Assembly: GCA_003218415.1 (NCBI GenBank)
Contig: QHNK01000076.1
Coordinates: 1 to 36,505, forward strand
Length of the DNA stretch: 36,505 nt
DNA from: Verrucomicrobiota bacterium
GTDB lineage: Bacteria; Verrucomicrobiota; Verrucomicrobiia; Chthoniobacterales; UBA10450
Direction of reading: 5' to 3'
Under the pieces are notes generated by a model. The model had not been told where the DNA came from, did not search any database, and worked only from the letters and a program-made list of their open reading frames with translations. How positions within the stretch are numbered: the stretch's first letter is position 1; the number at the start of each line of letters is the position of its first letter. A program made the translations under genes and the position numbers. Of this stretch, positions 18,610-27,159 are shown one piece after another.

Positions 18610-19485
18610 CTACGACGCCGGAAGAGGCGCCAGAACGTGAAGGGCTTTTTGCTGGATCTGGAATTCAACCGGACAGTTGCCAGCGAGCTCGCCGTCAAGC
18701 TCCAAGGGGACATCCTGCTCGCTCGTTATGCGCAGTCGGCGAGTCTGAAAATATTCAATTTCAGGAGCGCGGATTTCGGAGCTGAATATAACATCCTGGA
18801 GATACTTGATTATTTCGAGATAGCCGAGCCGTTTGAACACAACGACATCGAACAAACCATCATCGATAATGGCGCGCTTGAAAAATGGGAAAGGGCCGCC
18901 GTAAAGGCGCCCGTTTCCGATGAGAACAAACGATCCTTCCCCCACGGAGCCGCTCTCCGACTCAATATAAAGTTTCGGCGGTTGCCGCGCCGCAATCTGT
19001 GCTGCCGAGATTAGATAGCTTAGCGGACCGAAACTGCGCTTTGACGCGAGGCTGGTTTCTTTGACGACTTGTGCGTCGAGCCCAACGCCAGCAAGCTGCA
19101 CAAAACATTTTCCATTCGCGCTCGGTAGATCGACCAGACGCGTATTCTCCCCCTCGATGATTTCCCAGCAAAGCTGCAGATTGTGCAACGGCAGACCAAG
19201 CTCCATCGCGAAAACGTTCACTGTGCCCATGGGCAGAAGACCCAACGTCGTATTACTGCCGGCCAGCCCATTTGCCACGTGATTGACTGTTCCATCGCCG
19301 CCCGCTGCAACGACTCGTGCGAAGCCTTCCTCGACGGCGCGCCGGGCCAGCGCTTCCGCTTCGCCCGCATGCGACGTAATGCGGATGGGGCAACCGCGGG
19401 CGATCGATTCGACGCGCTCCTGCCAATCCCGAAGACTTTCGGGACTGCCCGCGGCTGGATTGAGAATGACAACTGTATCAGTCAC
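18610..19485 (-). CDS. Diacylglycerol kinase / YegS-like lipid kinase
   Basis: VVILNPAAGS, VVAAGGDGTVNHVANGL, LGLLPMGTVNVFAMELGLP. Confidence 0.92.
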   Translation of the reverse strand: MTDTVVILNPAAGSPESLRDWQERVESIARGCPIRITSHAGEAEALARRAVEEGFARVVAAGGDGTVNHVANGLAGSNTTLGLLPMGTVNVFAMELGLPLHNLQLCWEIIEGENTRLVDLPSANGKCFVQLAGVGLDAQVVKETSLASKRSFGPLSYLISAAQIAARQPPKLYIESESGSVGEGSFVLIGNGRLYGGPFPFFKRAIIDDGLFDVVVFKRLGYLEIIKYLQDVIFSSEIRAPEIEYFQTRRLRITSEQDVPLELDGELAGNCPVEFQIQQKALHVLAPLPAS

Positions 19486-19548
19486 ACGGGGAAAGTAACG
19501 GAGGGCTTTGATCTTTTCTTCAAACTCGGGCTGCGTAACGTCTCAGGG

Positions 19549-21129
19549 GTGAAAAAATTGCGCCGGATCACGTTGATTGCTCTAGGGGTGGTGATCGGGC
19601 TTGGCGCGGTTCTCTTGATCGGCGTGAACTTGTATGTGCAATCGCAGGGCGCACAAGCAAAGATTCAACAAGAACTGAGCCGACGGCTCGGCACCCCGCT
19701 GGAAATTCGCAGCATGAGCGTGACTCCCTGGGGCGGACTAGAGCTGAGCGGCATTACAATTGCGCAGACTTCCTCAGCGGGCCCAAGGCATTTCCTCGAA
19801 GCAAAGACATTTCGGCTGCGCGTGCGTTTCCTCTCGCTTTTTTCGCGGCGACTGGTGATCAAGGAAGTCTCGCTCATCAATCCGAACGTCGTTTGGCCGC
19901 AGAACGCGGAAGGAAAATGGAGATTACCCAGCTCACAAGAAGTACAATTGCCTGTCGTTTCTGTGCAGCAGGCTGCACGTGTCTCCCAGCCGCAAGTACA
20001 AAGCGAATTTGTCCAAACAAACGCGGCTCCCGTGGTTACTGCCGCACCGGCTAATCCTCCCGCTGAATCTGAGGTCACCGTTAACAGTAAACCGCCGAGA
20101 GAGGAACCGAGACTGGCAGTGGCTCCGGAAGTTCGACGAGTCAGCATTAAGAATGGCAATTTCAGTTTTCTCGATCAGGCCGGCGCACTGCTCGCGAGCT
20201 TTCGTGGGGTGGATTTTCAGAGTCGTATTCGCAGCGCGCTGGCGCTTCGCGGCGACACTAAGGTGGGAAAAATTTCGTTGCGGGACCGCTTTTTTCTGGA
20301 ACAACTGCATTCACTGCTTCGCTACGAGCCTGACGTGTTGGAGCTTTCCAGGATTTCTGCGCGCGCCGCAAACGGCGAGATCAACGGCTATTTCGCCATG
20401 CAACCGGAAGCGGAGGATTCTCCGTTCACCACGAGCGTGAAGTTTCGCGATGTGCTGGCCGATCAGATTGTCGAAAACGCCGGCGGCCCCAAAGGAATGG
20501 TCAATGGCAAGTTGGAGGGGAGTTTTCAGGCTTCCGGGAAAACCGCCGACCCGAATGCCCTCATTGGCAGCGGCGAAATTTTCCTGCGTGATGGGCGAAT
20601 TCAACAATACAGCTTACTCGTGTTGCTCGGGCAGGTTCTCCAGATCGAAGAACTAAAGGAGCTTCATCTTGAGCAAGCGGAAGCAAAATATCATTTGAGC
20701 CCGGGCTTGGTCACGGTCGATGAACTGATTTTGCGTTCGCCAAATATTCGCCTCACTGCGTCCGGCACAGTCGCGTTTAATGGTAAATTGAAACTCGATT
20801 CTCAACTCGCGATCAACGACAGAATTCGTGGCCAGCTTTTCAAAGCGATTCGCGAGAATTTTCAGCCCATCAGTGAACCGGGCTATTCTGCCATCGACTT
20901 TCAGGTTGTCGGCACCGTTGATCGACCAAGTACAAATTTGGTGGAGCGGCTGGTCGGGCGCGATCTCAGCAGTATGCTCAACAGTTTGTTTGGCGGAAAA
21001 AGGGACCGATCAAAAAAGAAAAAGAAACAGATCGAAGAAGCCAAGCCCGCCGTACCATCGTCCGCTGCTTCGCCGGAGGAAGCGCTGCCTCAACCCACTG
21101 CGACGGCAACGCCGATCGCGTCGCCATGA
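19549..21129 (+). CDS. AsmA-like / DUF748-type inner-membrane-anchored protein
   Basis: N-terminal TM, AsmA-like LGTPLEIRSMSVTPWGGLELSGITI, C-term LTASGTVAFNGKLKLDSQLAIN; GTG start; N-terminal part of the supplied ORF overlaps DAGK antisense and was rejected. Confidence 0.78.
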   Translation: MKKLRRITLIALGVVIGLGAVLLIGVNLYVQSQGAQAKIQQELSRRLGTPLEIRSMSVTPWGGLELSGITIAQTSSAGPRHFLEAKTFRLRVRFLSLFSRRLVIKEVSLINPNVVWPQNAEGKWRLPSSQEVQLPVVSVQQAARVSQPQVQSEFVQTNAAPVVTAAPANPPAESEVTVNSKPPREEPRLAVAPEVRRVSIKNGNFSFLDQAGALLASFRGVDFQSRIRSALALRGDTKVGKISLRDRFFLEQLHSLLRYEPDVLELSRISARAANGEINGYFAMQPEAEDSPFTTSVKFRDVLADQIVENAGGPKGMVNGKLEGSFQASGKTADPNALIGSGEIFLRDGRIQQYSLLVLLGQVLQIEELKELHLEQAEAKYHLSPGLVTVDELILRSPNIRLTASGTVAFNGKLKLDSQLAINDRIRGQLFKAIRENFQPISEPGYSAIDFQVVGTVDRPSTNLVERLVGRDLSSMLNSLFGGKRDRSKKKKKQIEEAKPAVPSSAASPEEALPQPTATATPIASP

Positions 21130-21731
21130 GGGTGATCGCCGGCAGCGCCGGCGGGATCCGCCTGGCCGTTCCCAAGCGCGGTGTGCGACCGACCATGGAT
21201 CGCGTCAAAGCTGCCATCTTTTCCAGCCTGGGCGACGCGGTCGCGGGCGCGCGCGTCCTCGATCTTTTCGCGGGAAGCGGCGCTCTTGGAATTGAAGCGC
21301 TCAGTCGGGGCGCGTCTTTCGCCATGTTTGTCGAGGAAGATCGGCAATCGGCCGAGATCATCGAGCGCAATCTGGCCAAGACCAAATTAAAGGGACGCGT
21401 TCGACAGCAGGACGTTTTCGATTTTCTCCGGCACATCTCCGGGGCGGAAACATTTCAGATCATTTTTGCCGATCCCCCCTATGAGAAGACAAAGCACGGC
21501 GATAGCTATACTGAGAAGCTTGTGACAAACGAAGTGTTGCCACGATTGCTGGACTCCAGCGGCGTTTTCGTTTTGGAGAAGCGACCGGCTGAGACTCTTT
21601 CTGAAATGCAACTCTGGCGCCTGGTTCGGCAGAAGACATACGGTACCACGGAGGTCTTGTTTCTCTCCGCAATCCGCAACCGGCAACTTGTCCGCCGTAG
21701 CCTTGGCGAAGGCAGATCCACAATCAAATGA
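21126..21731 (+). CDS. rsmD: 16S rRNA (guanine(966)-N(2))-methyltransferase
   Basis: MRVIAGSAGGIRLAVP, RPTMDRVKAAIFSSL, VLDLFAGSGALGIEALSRGA, FADPPYE. Confidence 0.93.
   Translation: MRVIAGSAGGIRLAVPKRGVRPTMDRVKAAIFSSLGDAVAGARVLDLFAGSGALGIEALSRGASFAMFVEEDRQSAEIIERNLAKTKLKGRVRQQDVFDFLRHISGAETFQIIFADPPYEKTKHGDSYTEKLVTNEVLPRLLDSSGVFVLEKRPAETLSEMQLWRLVRQKTYGTTEVLFLSAIRNRQLVRRSLGEGRSTIK
21691..21720 (+). repeat. Dispersed-repeat-like segment forming the 3' end of the rsmD ORF
   Basis: TCCGCCGTAGCCTTGGCGAAGGCAGATCCA, read as VRRSLGEGRST; shares AGC(C/A)TTG(G)CGAAGGC(A/G)GAT with 23054-23071. Confidence 0.6.
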
Positions 21732-23029
21732 TCCGCTTCATCTACAATCTGCTTTGGCCCCTTGGCCTGCTGTTCTTCTTACCGGGCTATTTCACGAAGA
21801 TGCTTCGTCGTGGCGGTTACCGGGAAAAATTCGGACAACGCCTGGGAATTTACGATCGTCGACTGCGCGCGCGCCTGTCGAAGCAAAGATCGACATGGCT
21901 GCACGCAGTGAGTGTGGGAGAAGTAAACGTCGCGCTGAAATTAGCCAACGCATTGCGCACGCACGAACCGGATTTGCACTGCGCTTTGACTACAACGACC
22001 ACGACCGGATTCGCCTTGGCGCGCAAAAACGCTCCGCTTTGGATCGAAGTAATGTACACGCCGTTAGATTACTGGCCTATTATGCGACGTGCGTTTTCTT
22101 TCATTCGTCCGGTGTGCATCGTTCTGGTTGAGGCGGAGATTTGGCCCAATCTCGCCGCCGAAGCGCACGCGCGTCGGATTCCGCTTGCGCTGGTCAACGC
22201 GCGGTTGTCCGCGCGCTCTGAGCGAAGATATCGGCAATTTCGATTCTTTATCGCGCCGACGTTCCGACTTCTCGATTTGGTTTGCGTACCAGAAAAAGAA
22301 GATGCCAAGCGCTGGGCGGCGCTCGGTGTTTCGCAAGATCGAATCCGTCTGACAGGCAGCATCAAGTACGATCCTGCCGGTCTTGACCAGGTAGCGGAAA
22401 TTCAAGAGACCGCCCATCCGGTGTCCTTGAATCATCTGGAGCCAGAGAGCCCCGTGCTCTTTGGCGGTAGTACGCATCGCGGTGAAGAAGAAGTTCTAGC
22501 CAACATTTTTCTGCGCTTGCGCCAGCAATTTCCGTCCTTGCGTCTGTTCATTGCGCCGCGTCACGTCGAGCGGCTGCGCGAAATCCGCGCGCAATTGGAT
22601 GCCTTGCGGTTGCAGGTGACGTTGGCGAGTGAAGCACTCGCTCATCGCGAACTCAATGTGGACTGCCTGCTCCTCGACACGACTGGTGAACTTCAACGCT
22701 GGTACGGTATCGCCACGGTTGTGTTCATTGGGAAAAGTATAACTGCGCACGGCGGGCAAAATCCTGTGGAACCAATTTTGGCTGGCAAACCTGTCGTGTT
22801 TGGACCGCACATGGAAAATTTCGCGACCCTCGCGAAAGCGCTTGTCTCAAAAAAGGGTGCGATCCAGGTGCGCGATATCGATTCGCTTGAACTGGCGATT
22901 GCCGAGCTGCTGCGCGACAGCGATGCTCGCCAGCGGCTCGTGCAAAGCGCGCATGAAGTTTTGAGCGAGCACCAGGGCGCCACCATGCGCGCCGCTATGC
23001 TGATTCACGAACTTCATCTGGGTCTGTAG
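21728..23029 (+). CDS. waaA: 3-deoxy-D-manno-octulosonic acid (Kdo) transferase
   Basis: WLHAVSVGEVNVA, LTTTTTTGF, EAEIWPNLAAEA, VNARLSARS, GGSTHRGEEEVL, GGQNPVEPILAGKPVVFGPHMENF. Confidence 0.95.
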   Translation: MIRFIYNLLWPLGLLFFLPGYFTKMLRRGGYREKFGQRLGIYDRRLRARLSKQRSTWLHAVSVGEVNVALKLANALRTHEPDLHCALTTTTTTGFALARKNAPLWIEVMYTPLDYWPIMRRAFSFIRPVCIVLVEAEIWPNLAAEAHARRIPLALVNARLSARSERRYRQFRFFIAPTFRLLDLVCVPEKEDAKRWAALGVSQDRIRLTGSIKYDPAGLDQVAEIQETAHPVSLNHLEPESPVLFGGSTHRGEEEVLANIFLRLRQQFPSLRLFIAPRHVERLREIRAQLDALRLQVTLASEALAHRELNVDCLLLDTTGELQRWYGIATVVFIGKSITAHGGQNPVEPILAGKPVVFGPHMENFATLAKALVSKKGAIQVRDIDSLELAIAELLRDSDARQRLVQSAHEVLSEHQGATMRAAMLIHELHLGL

Positions 23030-23092
23030 CCACGGCGCTGCTCGTCACGTCGAAGCATTGCGAAGGCGGATGCGCCGTCTCAAGCGCGCTAC
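23026..23092. repeat. Imperfect palindromic intergenic repeat that includes the waaA stop codon
   Basis: GTAGC..GCTAC ends, internal ACGGCGC...GCGCCGT inverted arms. Confidence 0.55.
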
Positions 23093-23169
23093 GTCCCAAA
23101 GTTCGAAAACAGTTCGGCAATTTGCCTTGCGTCCAAGAGCAGCAATTCCGATATTGCCCGCGCTTTTGT

Positions 23170-23242
23170 GACCCTATCGTCTAGAGGCCCAGGACACCGC
23201 CCTTTCACGGCGGTAACACGGGTTCGAATCCCGTTAGGGTCG
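23170..23242 (+). tRNA. tRNA-Glu (anticodon UUC)
   Basis: GACCCTATCGTCTAGAGGCCCAGGACACCGCCCTTTCACGGCGGTAACACGGGTTCGAATCCCGTTAGGGTCG: 7-bp acceptor stem, CCGCC-CTTTCAC-GGCGG anticodon arm, GGTTCGAATCC T arm; no encoded CCA. Confidence 0.97.
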
Positions 23243-23251
23243 CACTGGTTG

Positions 23252-25336
23252 ATGCTGCTGATCACCGGCGTGTTGTTCGTGCTGGTCGTGACACTCGTGG
23301 ATCTGAAGCCGGTGGTGGATCAGAATTTTTTCTTTTCAACCAGCGATCCCGGTATCCAGCAAACCAAAAAGATCGAGCGACGTTTTCCCTCGCAGCCGGA
23401 AGTGATTCTGGCCGTGTCGTCGCGCGATATTTCTTCGCAGCGATATCTGGGTCGAATCCAAAAACTCACCCAACGCGTCCACACCATTGGCGGCGTCAGC
23501 GCGGTCAAAAGCCTGGCTGAAGGACCGAAGAGTTTTGACGACGCGCTAAAGAGCCCGTTTTGGAGCCGGTTGCTGGTGGCGCACGACCGGAAGTCAAGCA
23601 ACGTGATCATTTTCATGAAAGGCAGGCATACGGAACAGCCGATCCAGCGCCTGGAGCAGATCGTGCATGAGCTCGACGCGCCAGATTTTCGGATTCATAT
23701 CGCTGGTCCGCCGTACGTGGTGGAAATGCTTCGGCGGAGCCTCGCTCACGATTTCCGTTACTTCAGTCTCACAGCGGTTGTGTTGTTTGGTCTGACGATG
23801 GCCGCATTGTTCCGATCCGTCCGGTTGTTTATAGGAATGCTCTGCGCATGCGCGAGCGCTGTTTTATTGACTCTGCTCGTGCAATCGATGCTGGGTCACA
23901 AGATCGGAATCCTAACGGTGAACCTTGGCACGATCGTCTTCGTTATTGCGTTGTCGCACCTGGTTTATATGACGTTCAACTGGCAAACGCTCGCCGACCG
24001 CGCACACCGCATAGAAAAAGAGTCGCCGAACCTCGCGGGGGACGCGTTACGCATGACTTTCCCGGCTTCGTCTTGGTCGATGGTCTGCGCATCGTTAGGC
24101 TTCGCCAGTTTGCTCATTGTGCAGGCCAAGCCGCTGCGTGAGCTGGGATTTGGCGGCGTGCTCGGGACGGTCGTGGCGTTTGCCTGCGCCTATTTGATGT
24201 ATCCGGCGTTCCTGCGCTGGGCCGTGCCGCGCAAAAGCAAAATCGTAGAGGCGGAACCTACACACGCATTTTGGTCGCGCCGTTTTGGACTGCTCTCGTT
24301 AGGCGTCATTTTGCTTGGCGCGGTCTTGGGGCTGGGCCTGGTCAACGTGAACACCGACCCGAGCCTTATGGATTATTTCAAGCCCAATCAGGAACTGCGC
24401 GATGGATTGGAATTTGTGGATCGCACCGGCGGCTCGAATCCGCTCACGCTGGTTGTGTCCTCGTCAAACGGCGCCCTGCTGAACACGGACGCGGCTTACG
24501 AAAAGATGTGGAGGCTGCACGGCGCGCTGGAGAACCAGAAAAGCGTCGGGACTGTGACTTCGCTGCCAACTCTTCTGGCCGAAGGCGACCGCGTGCCGTT
24601 TTCGTTTCTCATCAGCTACGAAAAAATGATGGAGATCATGTCGCAACCCAAGTACGCGCGGGTCTCGAAAAGTTTTGTGACTGACGACCGCAAGGAAGCA
24701 GTGTTTATGCTGCGGATGGTCGAGGGGCGTCGTACGAAATATCGGGTGGACCTGGTAGATGATCTTCGCGCTGTCTGCCGCAAGTACGGATTCAAGGCTG
24801 ACCTCGTCGGCGGCATCTATTACTTGCAAGGGCGACTCGCCAAACTGGTCGCTGAAAGCTTGGTGACCGGTTTGTTCTGGCTGAATCTGTTGTTCATCGT
24901 GATCGCGTGGGTCGTCGCGCGGTCCGTTCGCGGCGCAGTGGCGATGATCGCGAGCGTGACTCTCGTGCCACTATCGATGCTTGGCGGCATCGGCTGGTTC
25001 CATGTGCCGGTGGACATCATTTCTGCGCCGGCCACGAACGTCTGTATCGGCATCGCGATTGATTCGATGATTCATCTCGTCTTCGGCGTTCGCCGTGCGC
25101 AACGCGACGGAAAGAAAGGCTGGGACGCATGGGTCTTCGCGCGCGAAGAACAATGGCGCGGAATCGTTTATTCGGATGTGATCATCGCCGCCGGTTTCGC
25201 CATTTTCGTGCTCTCGGATTTTCCACCGACACAACGGTTCGGTCTCGTCGTTCTCGCTGGATGCGTCATCGACATCCTGGCGAATCTATTCGTATTGCCG
25301 CTACTCGGCGGCGCGGAATTGAAAAAGCGCGTTTGA
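23252..25336 (+). CDS. RND/MMPL-family transporter (lipid exporter-like)
   Basis: Two MMPL-like halves with TM clusters (NLGTIVFVIALSHLVYM; PATNVCIGIAIDSMIHLVFG); ATG at 23252 is the first Met beyond the tRNA. Confidence 0.85.
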   Translation: MLLITGVLFVLVVTLVDLKPVVDQNFFFSTSDPGIQQTKKIERRFPSQPEVILAVSSRDISSQRYLGRIQKLTQRVHTIGGVSAVKSLAEGPKSFDDALKSPFWSRLLVAHDRKSSNVIIFMKGRHTEQPIQRLEQIVHELDAPDFRIHIAGPPYVVEMLRRSLAHDFRYFSLTAVVLFGLTMAALFRSVRLFIGMLCACASAVLLTLLVQSMLGHKIGILTVNLGTIVFVIALSHLVYMTFNWQTLADRAHRIEKESPNLAGDALRMTFPASSWSMVCASLGFASLLIVQAKPLRELGFGGVLGTVVAFACAYLMYPAFLRWAVPRKSKIVEAEPTHAFWSRRFGLLSLGVILLGAVLGLGLVNVNTDPSLMDYFKPNQELRDGLEFVDRTGGSNPLTLVVSSSNGALLNTDAAYEKMWRLHGALENQKSVGTVTSLPTLLAEGDRVPFSFLISYEKMMEIMSQPKYARVSKSFVTDDRKEAVFMLRMVEGRRTKYRVDLVDDLRAVCRKYGFKADLVGGIYYLQGRLAKLVAESLVTGLFWLNLLFIVIAWVVARSVRGAVAMIASVTLVPLSMLGGIGWFHVPVDIISAPATNVCIGIAIDSMIHLVFGVRRAQRDGKKGWDAWVFAREEQWRGIVYSDVIIAAGFAIFVLSDFPPTQRFGLVVLAGCVIDILANLFVLPLLGGAELKKRV

Positions 25337-25369
25337 GGATGCGGCTGCGATGCAATAACTTGGAGGGCG

Positions 25370-26398
25370 ATGCAGGCCGCGTTTTACCAGTCGGAATCTG
25401 ATCAGCCGCATCCGGGGCGGGCGCGAGCGGTCATTAAGGCGCATCCGGAAGTTCGCCAGTTGATGGTGCGCAATCCGTGGACTGCTTTGCTCGCGGTCTC
25501 GATCGTGATCCTGCAGACGGCGATCGCATGCTGGATGGGCACGCTTGGGTTCGGTTATTGGTGGCTGAGTCTACTTATCGCCTTTTGCATCGGCGCGTTC
25601 GCCAATCATGCCAACTACGTGATCATACATGACGCGACGCATAACCTGATTTTCCGCAGCCCAGGCTGGAACAAAATGGTCGGCATCATCGCCGATCTTC
25701 CCAACCTGGCGCCGGGCGCGATGGGGTTTCGCGTTTATCATTTGAAACATCATTCGCACCAGGGCGATTACGAATACGACGCCGATCTGGCGAACCATTG
25801 GGAGGCGCGCCTCGTGGGCAACAAGTGGTATCGCAAGGCGATCTGGCTAATGCTCTTTCCGTTCTTTCAGGTGACACGCCCGCCGCGGTTGAAGGCGGTC
25901 AAGATGTGGGACCGATGGTTCTCCACCAATCTCGCATGTGCGGTCGCGTACGACGTCGCGATCGTTTATTTCTGCGGCTGGGCCGGATTTCTCTATCTCG
26001 TGTTCGCTTTTTTCTTCTCCATTGGTTTGCATCCGGTGGGCGCACGGTGGATCCAGGAGCATTACACGTACGATTTCGACCAGGAAACTTTCAGTTATTA
26101 CGGGCCGATCAATCGGGTGGCGCTGAACATGGGCTATCACAACGAACACCATGATCTGCCATCGATCCCATGGAACAATCTGCCGAAGCTGCGCGCCATG
26201 GCACCCGAGTTCTATCAGAATTTAAAATATCACTCGTCATGGAGCCGACTGTTATTTCAGTTCGTTTTTGACAAGCGGTATAGTCTCTATTCGCGAGTCG
26301 AACGAATGAAACAAAGGGCAGGGTCCCAAGGGACTCCAGAAGCGACAAGCAGTCGGACTGGCGATCTTGATCTCAGTGCCCGGCCCATTAGTTTTTAG
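25370..26398 (+). CDS. Sphingolipid delta-4 desaturase (DEGS/DES1)-like fatty acid desaturase
   Basis: Lipid_DES-like N-term (SDQPHPGRARAVIKAHPEVRQLMVRNP), His boxes HDATH / HLKHH / HNEHH, DEGS-like QETFSYYGPINRVALNMGYHNEHHDLPSIP; RBS TTGGAGGG upstream. Confidence 0.88.
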   Translation: MQAAFYQSESDQPHPGRARAVIKAHPEVRQLMVRNPWTALLAVSIVILQTAIACWMGTLGFGYWWLSLLIAFCIGAFANHANYVIIHDATHNLIFRSPGWNKMVGIIADLPNLAPGAMGFRVYHLKHHSHQGDYEYDADLANHWEARLVGNKWYRKAIWLMLFPFFQVTRPPRLKAVKMWDRWFSTNLACAVAYDVAIVYFCGWAGFLYLVFAFFFSIGLHPVGARWIQEHYTYDFDQETFSYYGPINRVALNMGYHNEHHDLPSIPWNNLPKLRAMAPEFYQNLKYHSSWSRLLFQFVFDKRYSLYSRVERMKQRAGSQGTPEATSSRTGDLDLSARPISF

Positions 26399-26400
26399 TT

Positions 26401-27015
26401 ATGGCGGAGCGACTCTACGTCTCGAACAAGAACGAAACGGTTCGAATGTTCGAGAGCGATTTCATGGAATTGTTTTCGCGGGTGCACCCGGCAACTCCGT
26501 TGGTCCTTTACCTGCCGGTAGTCGGCTCCATGCTTTACCTCGCGCTGTGGCGACAAAAATTATCGATCCTAGCGGTCGCAGGATTTTTTCTGCTGGGTGT
26601 TCTGCTTTGGACATTGCTCGAATACCTCATCCACCGGTACATATTTCACTACGAACCCAAGACACGCCTGGGGAAACGGCTGCATTACATCATTCACGGC
26701 GTGCATCACGATTATCCAAACGATGCGCGGAGGCTCGTCATGCCGCCGAGCATCAGCGTGCCGCTTGCTTTTCTTTTTTACGGCGTGTTCCTGCTAATCT
26801 TCGCGCGCTTCGCGTCGAGCGCATTCGCGGGGCTGGTTTTTGGTTACATTTGTTACGACATGCTTCACTACGCGACCCATCATTTTCCGATGAAACGCGG
26901 CGCGTGGCTATGGCTGAAGCGGTATCACCTGCGCCATCATTACAGGGATGATCACGTGGGATACGGCATCAGCTCGCCGCTTTGGGATTACGTCTTTCGG
27001 ACCACGCGGAAGTAG
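26401..27015 (+). CDS. Fatty acid 2-hydroxylase (FA2H/SCS7)-like, sterol desaturase/fatty acid hydroxylase superfamily
   Basis: LYVSNKNETVRMFESDFMELFSRVHP; EYLIHRYIFHYEP, HYIIHGVHHDYPNDARRLVMPP, YDMLHYATHH, KRYHLRHHYRDDHVGYGISSPLWDYVF. Confidence 0.86.
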   Translation: MAERLYVSNKNETVRMFESDFMELFSRVHPATPLVLYLPVVGSMLYLALWRQKLSILAVAGFFLLGVLLWTLLEYLIHRYIFHYEPKTRLGKRLHYIIHGVHHDYPNDARRLVMPPSISVPLAFLFYGVFLLIFARFASSAFAGLVFGYICYDMLHYATHHFPMKRGAWLWLKRYHLRHHYRDDHVGYGISSPLWDYVFRTTRK

Positions 27016-27043
27016 CGCACCGATTTCGATCCACGACCTTCAC

Positions 27044-27159
27044 GTGTCATCCCGAACCGCGAAGACGGTGAGGGACCTCACCTACGAAGTATGCGGCACA
27101 CGAATTAACCCGTGTGCTCGATCAGCTTGTGCGAGGTCCTTCGCTTCGCTCAGGATGGC
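27044..27159. repeat. Intergenic imperfect inverted repeat of the 'CATCCTGAGCGAAGCGAAGGACCTC' type with internal hairpin
   Basis: Left TGTCATCCCGAACCGCGAAGACGGTGAGGGACCTC, right GCGAGGTCCTTCGCTTCGCTCAGGATGGC; internal GCACACG-aattaacc-CGTGTGC (27096-27117). Confidence 0.65.

Noticed and set aside
19183-19548. N-terminal extension of the AsmA-like ORF
   Set aside because: Antisense to the conserved lipid kinase; GTG at 19549 followed by a TM segment is a better start.
23168-23251. Coding sequence in the tRNA-Glu region
   Set aside because: Region folds as a standard tRNA-Glu; the peptide is translated tRNA.
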